A stretch of DNA of 64,000 bases from Anastrepha obliqua (taxonomy: Eukaryota > Arthropoda > Insecta > Diptera > Tephritidae), in the NCBI RefSeq assembly GCF_027943255.1, contig NC_072896.1, forward strand, positions 35,366,501-35,430,500. The letters run 5' to 3'. Both the position numbers and the translations under genes were made by a program. Below, piece by piece: positions 35,200 to 44,805 of this stretch; position 1 is the stretch's first letter, and every line of letters starts with the position of its first letter. The notes beneath the pieces were generated by a model. It was not told where the DNA came from and did not search any database. It saw only the letters and a list, made by a program, of their open reading frames with translations.

Positions 35200-37440
35200 A
35201 TTCATTTAATTAAAAAAATATATATTAAACAATTATTCAAAGCTCCGAAATGAATAACCGAAACAAAAAAAAAATTGTTTGCCAAACAAATTCTGGGAAT
35301 TAAAAAAAAGAAAATAGCAAAATTTAAAAAAATATAAAACAAAATTTTTTTTTTTTTACGAAAAATAAATTGTTAAATTTTTGTCTACAGTTTTGTCAGA
35401 AAATACGATAGATGCCATTTATTTTGTTCACTTTTAGACAGGCAGTGATTTAACTTTACTTACAATCCAAAGGAAAAAAACCTTAAAAACAGGAAGCAAC
35501 AAAATTAATTTTGAGGCCCTATATCTCGGCTACTATTCAGTACTGCCTTCCCAGTTTTGAAGAATTTATGCTTAATAAAAAGAAGAAAAAAATAATGTCG
35601 AAATTAAAAAAAAATTGTTTACCAGAAAAGCTAAAAATTTCGAAATTAAAAAAAATTTTAAATATCGAAATTTAAGAAAAAAAAATTGGTTTACCAAAGC
35701 TTAAAAAATCTTGTTAACATTTAATTATGTTAACATTATCGGCGAATACTATAGAAAAAATATTAAAAGCGTTTATTTTCTTTTCTCTTAAACCTACAAT
35801 TATTTAACTTACAATTCAGAGGCAAAAGACTTCAGAACACAAAAAAAGAAGCAGATTTTTCAAAAACTGAGTATTAGCTTTGCCCAATGTAGGCTTAATA
35901 AAAACAAAAATAAATAATGCCGAAAAACAAAAATTTTAAAATTTGTTTGCCAAAAAATTCAAAAAATTTCGAAATTAAACAACAAAAAAAAATTTAAATA
36001 TCGTAGATTAAAAAAAAACAGAAAAAAGATATGATTTACCAAAACAATCACACAAACCTTTTAATTTTCAACAAATAAATAATGTCGAAATTAAAAAAAA
36101 AAAATTATAAAATTATAAAAAATTATAAAATTATAAAAAATTATAAAAATAAATGTGTTTACCAAAAAAATCACAAAAACAATTTTAATTTTGAATAATG
36201 TCGTAATTAAAAAAAAAAAATTATAAAATTATAAAAAATTATAAAATTATAAAAAGTTATATAATATTATAAAAATAAATGTGTTTACCAAAAAAAAAAA
36301 ATTTTTCACATATTTTATCGAAAAAAATCCATTTTGAATGTTGAACCCCTCCATCCCTGTTACACATTTCCTTACCCCCTGATACACAATTTGTGCTTAA
36401 TTATAAAGCAAAACAAAAAAAAAGAACAAACCCTGAAGTAAAAAAAAGTTTACCAACAAATTTTTCAAATTTACCGTGAATATGGAATAAGAAATTCTGC
36501 AGAAGAAACTTATTTTGTTTTATCTTAGTCCCAGATATTTAACTTAAAATTCAAAGGGGAAAAGGCTTAAACAAATTTTTTTTTATTATTTTGAGCCCCT
36601 ATACCCTATATAGTATCAACTAGCCGATATTTCCTTACCCTCTTACTGCAAAAAGTTACAATTTTCGCCTTTTTTACATTCCTTTTATCGGAAAATACTG
36701 CAAAAATATATCGAAACAAAGCAATCATATTGAGCTCTCATCTCTCGGCCACTACTCAATATTTTCTTCCCTCCTTTTGCACAATTAGTGCTTAATTAAC
36801 AAAAGAAAATAAAAATTGTCGAATTTAAAATTTGAGAAAAAAATGTCTCCCGTAAAAAATAGTTATTCTTATTGTTAACTTTTATCGAAAACTGCGAAAA
36901 AAATCCTATAGAAAGCACTTATTTTGTTTTCTCTTAAATGACAATTATTTTGCTTACAATTCAAAGAAAAAAACATATAGTACAACCATTTTTTTTATTT
37001 CAACTATTTAACTCGCCAATTACTCAATATTTGCCACTACCTTTTGCACAATTTATGTTTAATTAAAATAAATAGAAAAAAAATTTAAAAAGTAGAAAAA
37101 ATATTTGGACAAGTTTTTTACCACAAAAGTTCGATTTTTTGTTTTTTTTCGACCGGCAAATACAGGAAGCAGCTCATGGATGGTTTTTGCAGAATTTTTA
37201 CTCAATTAAAAAAAAAACAACAAGTAAAAAAAAAATCAAAAAGTTGAACAATTTGGAACATTTTTTTTACCACACAAATTTTTTTACCGGAAAATACCGA
37301 AGGCCTTTTATTTTGTTTCCTCTGGTGCAATTATTCGGCTTATAATTCAGAGAAAAAAAACCTCCAAACGAAATCAAAATTTTGAGCTCCTATATTACGG
37401 CTATCCCTCAATATTTATTTCCTCTTTATCTAATTATGCT
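35200..37440. repeat. Degenerate A-rich satellite-like array II
   Basis: The same block order as in array I recurs here: ATATCTCGGC-type, GCACAATTTGTGCTTAATTA, GCCGAAATTAAAA, GAAAATAC and TTACAATTCAAAG blocks, about seven times. Within it, 36085-36290 contains a secondary duplication of about 120 bases built on AAATTATAAAATTATA and ending ATGTGTTTACCAAAAA. Confidence 0.78.
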
Positions 37441-38023
37441 ACTACATAGTAAGCAGAGCTTCTTCATCAAATCTCATCAAAGTCGAATCCGAGAAGTTTT
37501 TATGCGAAAACATGTGACGTGTTTTGCCCCATATAACTCTTTTGGCCTCTCGACTTCATCTTAGTTGAAAAGTGAGCTCCACGGGAACGTTTATCAAGTG
37601 TTCAATCGGTTCTGTATGGAAGAAACTCTTTCAAAAATGTTCCCTAGTAGAGTAGTTTTTGATAAAAAAATAATTCTACAAATCCGTGGCTCATTTTTAA
37701 GCACTATTAAAGAATTTTACTATTCTGTTTAAAATTATTCTTTATACCAAGTTTTTGTTACCACTGTTTTTGCATTGCTTATTCGTAAAACATCTGGTTC
37801 TTTCAAAATTGCTGTTAAATGGAAAATCATTCATTGGCAGCCACTGACCGGTTTCGCCCATATTTTAGTTACGAGTATAATCTGTAGACCTTTGCTTCTG
37901 AGCAGTCTTTGCTTTTAGAGGAAAAAAAGAAGTGATCATTTTCCTGTTTTATATTATCGTATTCCCTACTTTCATATATAATAAAAAGTCAGTTACTAAA
38001 AACTTATTTTCTTCCTGTTTTAG
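37441..38023. other. Spacer preceding a candidate exon
   Basis: Unique-looking AT-rich sequence, possibly intronic. A pyrimidine-rich acceptor TTTCTTCCTGTTTTAG ends it at 38023. Confidence 0.35.
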
Positions 38024-38113
38024 GTAAGTGATTTCGATCTGTCAGAGAAGTTACATATTAAGAGAAATATTTACAACTTTACCTATGGAATAAATCACGC
38101 TCATGGAAAGTAT
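38024..38113 (+). CDS. Candidate 90-bp internal exon of an unidentified gene
   Basis: A 90-base segment lies between a strong acceptor (TTTCTTCCTGTTTTAG) and a perfect donor (GTAAGT at 38114). One frame is open throughout and encodes 30 residues beginning VSDFDLSEKLHIKRN and ending NHAHGKY; the other two frames stop within the first few bases. The length is a multiple of three, so the exon would be phase-neutral. It sits in sequence not occupied by any transposon I recognise. I do not recognise the peptide. If real, flanking introns must be large because no partner exon is obvious nearby. The call rests on splice signals alone. Confidence 0.33.
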
Positions 38114-39050
38114 GTAAGTAAAATATGAATTTATTTCGTACATTACAAGTGTAATGCTTCTACAATGGCGCCTCAACCAACTTCAGAAATTCGCGCCAGT
38201 CTTCTGCCAAGCTGTCGTCTATTAGAAACTGCATTTGCCATTTTCTGATTTTTTGAGTTACCACTTTGTACTCCGCATTCCGTTTGTGAAGTGGCAAGTT
38301 CACCACATTGAGTCAAGTTCATGACAACAAGCATAACGATACAAATTTTATTGATATGCCATAGAAGCAAAAGCAAGAAAAGCGTATGCGCTCATATTTT
38401 ATATTATACAACAGCCAATGCTAAGTCAGTTTTGCGCTTTTTCTTATATTTCATATTTTTGCTTATTTGTCTACTTTGGCATATTTATTATTAACATTGG
38501 TTTTAGTTTTCTGTTTTCTGTCTTTTCTGACATTTTTACACATTGGCACGGTATTTGAATTTATTTTCTTAAACACCAACAAGACCCCTTTCGTGTGGTG
38601 CCAACAAATGCCAAATTGCGTTGCTTTGCAAAATGGCTTCATCAAAAGAGACTTAAAAGCAACTACTTAAACAATTGTTTACCCAAAAACTGTAAATGTG
38701 TCTGCAATTGAAAAGAATTGAAGTTCAAATACTTGAGGTCTTAATTTCTGCTAATTCACTCACCCACACACACACACACACACCAATAGCCGGCAAACTA
38801 TTTAGCTGCGTAAGAGACACCCCAGCATCTTTTGTGTGGCTACTCCATTAAAGTTCAGTGCAGTAAAGTCAACTGGTGATTGAAGTTGGCTGAATTGAGT
38901 GTAATTGATAAGTGTGCACCCACGCACACAAACATACATACACATGCACACATTTGCTCACATACCATTCTATTAAAGTAAGCATAGACGCATGAATATA
39001 TCTACGCATCTCTTTATGATATTTGCGTACATATGGATGTGTGTGTACTA
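38114..39050. other. Spacer with an (AC)n microsatellite
   Basis: AC repeats occur at 38764-38782 and 38925-38950. No gene is seen beyond the candidate exon at the left edge. Confidence 0.4.
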
Positions 39051-40641
39051 GGGTGGGCCAATTTGTATGGAACGGTTTTTGTCGATATTGTTCGTTGGAG
39101 CTGTGGATTTTGCATAAAATTCTAAGAAAAAATGTCTACAGTACCGCCTTAAAGTAAATTTCAAGCCCCAGCTATGTTTAATTAATACGAAAATTGAGAG
39201 GGAGTTATGACAATGAAGATGGAAAGTAGGAAAAAAGCACCTGCTGTGTGAAGCTAAAAGGATATACAACCAAAATAATTGTAAATAAGTTATTATTTAT
39301 TGTTATTATAATACGAAAAAAATGATTGCCTAGAAAGAAACAAAATTTTTTTTGAAAGATTGTAAACTGGAATTTTTTTTGGATTTTTTGTTTTTTCAAG
39401 TTTTAGCTTGATTTAGGTAACAAAAAAAAATTTACGAAAAAAATATTGATTAGAAAAAAATTAATTTTTAAAGCTTTGTAGAATTTAATTGTTTTTGGAT
39501 TTTTTGCAAGTTTTAGTTTGATTTACATAAAAAATTATAAATTTTAGTTTGAAAAAAATATTTACTAGAAAAAAAATATATAAAATTTTGAAGCTCTGTA
39601 AAATTTAATTGTTGTTTGAGTTTTTACAAGTTTTAGTTTGATTTACATAAAAGAATTACATACAAAAAAATATTCATCAGAAAAAAATTATAAAAATAAA
39701 TTTTTGAAGTTTTGTTAAATTTAATTGGTTTTAGATTTTGTGCAAGTTTGATTTAATAATTATAATCACATAAAAAAAATTTTACTAGAAAAAAAATTAC
39801 AAAAGCAAATTTTTTAAGTTTCGTAAAATTTAATTGTTTTTGGGTTTTTTTTTTCAAGTTTTAGTTTTACATAAAAAAATTACATACAACAAAATTTCAT
39901 TAGAAAAAAATTATAAAAATAAATTTTTAAAGTTTTGTAAAATTTAAATGGTTTTAGATTTTTTGCAAGTTTGATTTAATAATTATAATCACAAAAAAAT
40001 TTTACTATTATAGAAAAAAAATGGTAATGAAAATTTAATTGTTTTTGGGTTGTTTGCATGTTTTAGTTTAATTTCCATAAAAAAATTACATTCAAAAAAA
40101 TATTCATTAGAAAAAAAAATTATAAAAATAAATTTTTAAAGCTCTGTAAAATTTAATTGTTTTTGGAGTTTTTGCAAGTTTAAGTTTGATTTACATAAAA
40201 AAAAGCATACAAAAAAAAGAAAAAAGAACAATTGACTGGAAAAAATTATAATCTTTGTAAAATTTAATTGTTTTTTGAGGTTTTGCAAGTTCTAGTTTGA
40301 TTTACATAAAAAAAGTACATACAAAAGCAAAAAAAAAAATTACTGGAAAAAATTATAAAAATAAATTTTTAGAAGTTGTAAATTTTTTTTTTTTTTTGAT
40401 TTTTGGCAAGTTTTAGTTTGATTTACTTAAATAAAATTATACGAGAAAGAATTGACTAAAAAAATGATAAAAATGAATTTTTGAAGCTTTACAAATTTTA
40501 AATGTTTTTGGATTTCGGCAAGTTTTTGTTTGATTTACTTATAAAAAGTGCATACACCCTAATAAGAAAAATAATTATTTTGGAATTTCATATAGAATCC
40601 GAATCTGCTAGGACCGATGTCGACAAAAAATTTATCCACCC
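39051..40641. mobile_element. TA-flanked TIR element filled with a ~115-bp tandem repeat
   Basis: The left end GGGTGGGCCAATTTGTATGG and the right end (inverting to GGGTGGATAAATTTTTTGTC) are imperfect inverted repeats. Both share a TTTTTGTCGA block, and TA flanks them at 39049-39050 and 40642-40643. Inside, from about 39400 to 40510, a unit of roughly 105-125 bases is repeated nine or ten times. Key blocks are GCAAGTTTTAGTTTGATTTA, CATAAAAAAATTACATAC, AATATTCATTAGAAAAAAAT and TTGTAAAATTTAATTGTTTT. There is no transposase. It looks like a non-autonomous DNA element that has expanded an internal satellite. Confidence 0.75.
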
Positions 40642-41359
40642 TAATGTCCATGAGTATGTACATATGCCCACATGTATGCAACCACAATTGGCGCAGTTCC
40701 ATTTGTTAACAAGACTTAAGTGCTTTTAATGCGGTTAGTGCGGTGTATTGTTTACTGGGTACTGCACTTATGCACTTATAATTTGTTTATTTTTGTTTTT
40801 AAAATTTGCTTCTTTTGTTTTTTCCGCCTTTCAATTGCTCATTACTCCTGCTGATAAAATTTAACTTGACAGCCGCAATTATGGTCGTTTATTTTAAAAT
40901 ATGCAAAAAATGCAACAAAAAAAAAGACATGAGCTGTTAATTTTATGTTTGTCATTTCTGCAGACTTTAAATGAAATTGTGAAAATTTTTTAAATGTGGT
41001 GCGTGTGTGTGCAGTCTTGTATCTGTGTGACTATTGTATGCATGGAAACGTGGGTGTTTTTGTGAATGCATACCTAGAAATTAATGATACTTTAGAAAGC
41101 TTTAATGCAAGACTGGCACGCATTTTTATTGAGACATTCCCTTCAAAAATTTAAAGTGATATGATGTGCATACATAAATACATTAGAGCATTTAAAATCT
41201 GCAAAAGTATTTTTTTCTTGACGATCGCCGCCCATTTTTGAATAGATCGCGATTTAAAAATAACTCCTTTATCAAAAAATATTTTCTTTTAGAGGAAAAT
41301 AATTTAGCTAGATTGATCTAAAAGGGCAAACAGTAGTATAAAAACGACCCAGTTAATTA
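40642..41359. other. Spacer without recognised features
   Basis: AT-rich sequence, no gene seen. TTA at 41357-41359 is the left target duplication of the next element. Confidence 0.4.
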
Positions 41360-42228
41360 CACTGTGGTATAAAACAAAAAGTTGCAAAAAAACTTTGGAA
41401 CGGACATGGTGAGGGTTGTAGCTTATGAAAAACTGAAAAGAATGGTATGTATTAAATTTTGAATACACCCTCAAAATCTCGTTTTAGAGCCAAAAAACCG
41501 TTTTTAGGCATATTCATTACAAAATACATCGTATCTTTGTCATTTTTTGACGAAATTAAAAATTTTTTTTTCATTTTCCAGCAAAAGGCTTAACCTTTCC
41601 AACCGTGAAAGAATTTTTTTATTATCTTTTGAATTCATGGAGATAGAGACCAAAAACTTTCAAATAATTTGATTTTTTTACTTATTTTTCAACTTTGAGA
41701 CTAGTTGGTAGCTTTAATTTTATATAAAACATCTATTTTCTCTTACTACATCAAAAGTGTATTTAATTTTGCTTTTAATGACCCCTAATTCAAAAGAATT
41801 CGTTAGAAATTATCCAAGGAATTGCGTTTATAAGATTATAGTCACTTTACTAGTTTCACAAGTAATTTGATATTTTTTCTATTCTTACTTCCTCGTATTT
41901 TTTTTTGCATTTTATACACTTTTCTATACTTTTTCCACAAAATTATCAGTGTGTAGAGTTTAATAATATGTTTATCTGATACTATAGAATAATAATAAAT
42001 TTTCCCCCAATCTTAATGAGGGAAATACATTGAGGGCATCTCTGTTTTTTCATACTTATTCGGTGCTCGACTATCCCACTCACAAAAATAGTATAGATTT
42101 TTGGTATATCCATCTTGCATGCCGAAAAAAATTGTTAAGACTTTTAAATCTGCAACAATTCGCCACTTATGCTCATTATATTTTATCATTTGAAGTATTT
42201 TCTGCATTGTAGCATAGGACTCCTTCAT
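41360..42228. repeat. Left arm of the long inverted repeat
   Basis: Read on the minus strand the inner part encodes MKESYATMQKILQMIKYNEH and then a GDLK-like VADLKVL block, ending YYFCEWDSRAPNKYEK. This segment is also encoded on the plus strand in the right arm, with one clear substitution (Q for E). The outer part is AT-rich and non-coding. Confidence 0.88.
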
Positions 42229-42293
42229 CAATCAATAAAACGGAACTGTCATGTCGTTTATGTGCTAAAGATACAAAAAACGTGTGATCAGAA

Positions 42294-43224
42294 ATGATTT
42301 GCGAAAATCGAAATAGCTTTTGCTACATTTCCGGCTGGTTTATAGATAAGAAGCATCGTTTAAAATTTGAAAACAATAAAGCAATGGTTCTAGTGTATAA
42401 TGAAATTTTTAACCGCGCATACGTAACTAGTAAATGGTATGAACCAGAGTATATTTGTGTGGCTTGTTCTTCAAAATTAAAACTAGCAAAATCAAAAAAG
42501 AATAACAATCATCTACAACTTTTGAGTCCAATGATATGGAAAAATCAAACTTATCATAAAGAAGAAGATTGCTATTTTTGCCAAACAAATGTTACTGGTC
42601 ACCATTACAAAACACGTTGTAATATAAAATATGCTGATGTTCTGACCGTAACAAAACCTGTGCCAGTAGCCGTTGACAATTTGCACACAATGCTTGTAAA
42701 TGATCAATTAAATTGTAATGAAGATCACCAATCTGTAAATATACTAGATTGTGAAGACAGTGATACAGAAAGTGTTCCTTCTACATCACATTCACCTAAA
42801 CGCCATCTAATAACTAATGCAGATTACAAAGATATTGAACGTGATTTTAAATTTTCTCGAAGACAAAGCGAAGGTCTTGCTTCACGATTAAAGCAGTGGA
42901 ATGTGGTAGATAGTGACTTCAAGATCACCTCCGGTCGCAATGATTTAGATCGAATGTTCTTCAAACTACTTTTTGAAGAAGATAAAAACCAATCTCTTGT
43001 TTATTGTACAGATGTTAATGGATTGTTTATTGCCTTGGATCACACCTATGTACCGCATGAATGGCGCCTGTTCATTGACGGATCGTGTAGAAGTAAGAAC
43101 ACTCTAATTTAACTTTAGATTGACAAATATATTTTTTAAAAATTAATGATAATTTATTTTTTAAGGTCTGAAAGCTGTGTTATTACACAATGAAAATTCA
43201 TTTCCGTCAGTTCCTGTAGCATGA
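42294..43224 (+). pseudogene. Transposon-like zinc-cluster protein, N-terminal part, with intron
   Basis: Exon 1 (42294-43092) has Cys pairs in NSFCYISGWF, YICVACSSKL and DCYFCQTNV, then a KPVP block and an acidic Ser-rich linker. It ends WRLFIDGSCR. This matches a common uncharacterised arthropod family, probably a DNA transposase. A 73-base intron (43093-43165; GTAAGA donor, TTTTTTAAG acceptor) restores the family reading RSLKAVLLHNENSFPSVPVA. The frame then stops at 43222-43224, exactly at the arm boundary. CRLCAKD just upstream of the ATG is cut off by a stop, so the true start is probably lost. The first family Cys-X2-Cys reads C-X2-S. Confidence 0.7.
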
Positions 43225-44031
43225 AGGAGTCCTATGCTACAATGGAGAAAATACTTCAAATGATAAAATATAATGAGCATAAGTGGCGAATTGTTGCAGA
43301 TTTAAAAGTCTTAACAATTTTTTTCGGCATGCAAGATGGATATACCAAAAATCTATACTATTTTTGTGAGTGGGATAGTCGAGCACCGAATAAGTATGAA
43401 AAAACAGAGATGCCCTCAATGCAATTTATTATTATTCTATGGTATCAGATTATTCTATGGTATAGAAAAGTTCATAAAATGCAAAAAAAAAAATACGAGG
43501 AAGTAAGAATAGAAAAAATATCACATTACTTGTAAAACTAGTAAAGTGACTATAATCTTATAAACGCAATTCCTTGGATAATTTCTAACGAATTCTTTTG
43601 AATTAGGGGTCATTAAAAGCAAAATTAAATACACTTTTGATGTAGTAAGAGAAAATAGATGTTTTATATAAAATTAAAGCTACCAACTAGTCTCAAAGTT
43701 GAAAAATAAGTAAAAAAATCAAATTATTTGAAAGTTTTTGGTCTCTATCTCCATGAATTCAAAAGATAATAAAAAAATTCTTCCCCGGTTGGAAAGGTTA
43801 AGCTTTTAGCTGGAAAATGAAAAAAAAATTTTTAATTTCGTCAAAAAATGACAAAGATACGATGTATTTTGTACATGAATATGCTTAAAACGGTTTTTTG
43901 GCTCTAAAACGAGATTTTGAGGGTGTATTCAAAATTTAATACATACCATTCTTTTCAGTTTTTCATAAGCTACAACCCTCACTATGTCCGATCCAAAGTT
44001 TTTTTGCAACTTTTTTTTTTGTACCACAGTG
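43221..44031. repeat. Right arm of the long inverted repeat
   Basis: The plus strand starts MKESYATMEKILQMIKYNEH and continues through GMQDGYTKNLYYFCEWDSRA to a divergent tail. After about 43432 it mirrors the left arm except for two deletions near its centre. The arm begins in the middle of the gene, a few codons out of register with the loop exon. Confidence 0.88.
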
Positions 44032-44184
44032 TTATCGTTCTATCGGGTGTTTTTAAAGGCTTGAGAACAAAACAGAAATGTTGTTGGAATGAATTATAAT
44101 ACGAAGAGATTCGTCGTTGCTTGACCGAGTGGAAAGAGTGCATTGCGTTACACTTTGTTTTGGGAGTGAAATGAAACCAACTAT

Positions 44185-44555
44185 ACTCTAAAGATAACAT
44201 AGCATAAGAAGTAATAGCATAACACAACATAAGAAAATAATACCATAAGATAGCATAAGACAATAATAACATAACATAGCATAAGAAAATAATAACATAA
44301 CATAACATAAGAAAATAATAACATAACATAACATAAGAAAATGATAACATAACATAGCATAAGAAAATAATAGCATAACATAACATAGCATAAGAAAATA
44401 ATAACATAACATAACATAAGAAAATAATAACATAACATAACATAACATAAGAAAATAACAACATAACATAGCATAAGAAAATAATAGCATAACATAACAT
44501 AAGAAAATAATAACATAACATAGCATAAGAAACTAATAATATAACATAAATAGGT
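44185..44555. repeat. Minisatellite of ATAACATAACATAGCATAAGAAA units
   Basis: About 12-13 units of 21-31 bases, built on the pentamer ATAAC with AGCATAAGAAAATAATA spacers, run tandemly. All three minus-strand frames are open (MLCYVIIF-type peptides), which is a property of the stop-free repeat rather than evidence of a gene. Confidence 0.88.
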
Positions 44556-44732
44556 ATTCCTTGTTTCCTTTTTTGGCCATTTTTAAAAATCGCATAAAGT
44601 TTTTATCAGAGAATATCTTCAATGAAATCTACCAAGGGTATATGCTTGTGTAACCTTTTAACCTTGTAACTTCTTTGTGAGATGATTTTAAAGTACTTGT
44701 CAAATAATGGGTCCAAATGACCAACTATATAT

Positions 44733-44805
44733 AGATATATAATTAGTGCGCGTACAGTCAATTTTCTACTCCTATTCGTGGCCTGCATCTTGATGTTGTT
44801 CCACA
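44733..44805 (-). mobile_element. SINE 3' fragment, minus strand
   Basis: The minus strand shows GGAACAACATCAAGATGCAG, then CCACGAATAGGAGTAGAAA, then GTACGCGCACTAATTATATA. This corresponds to the last part of the SINE family, with an AT tail at about 44725-44740. Confidence 0.65.

Larger units (their letters stand above)
41360..44031. mobile_element. DNA element with ~0.85-kb inverted-repeat arms (CMC/Chapaev-like, tentative)
   Basis: The termini CACTGTGGTATAAAACAAAA (left) and CCACAGTG (right) are inverted, and 3-bp TTA direct repeats flank them at 41357-41359 and 44032-44034. Inversion extends over 869 bases on the left (41360-42228) and 811 on the right (43221-44031). The arms are nearly identical by eye apart from two gaps in the right arm near 43430-43465. 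The roughly 1-kb loop carries the first exon of a transposon-like gene whose next segment lies in both arms. A CAC terminus, 3-bp target duplication and the protein type suggest the CMC/Chapaev3 group. The structure is seen directly; the superfamily is inference. Confidence 0.82.

Noticed and set aside
39400..40510. CRISPR-like regularly spaced repeats
   Set aside because: The repeats are imperfect, AT-rich and contiguous without unique spacers, in eukaryotic sequence; they are a tandem satellite.
43982..44526. Hydrophobic minus ORFs of 111-179 codons
   Set aside because: They are translations of the ATAACATAACATAGC array, which is stop-free in all three frames.
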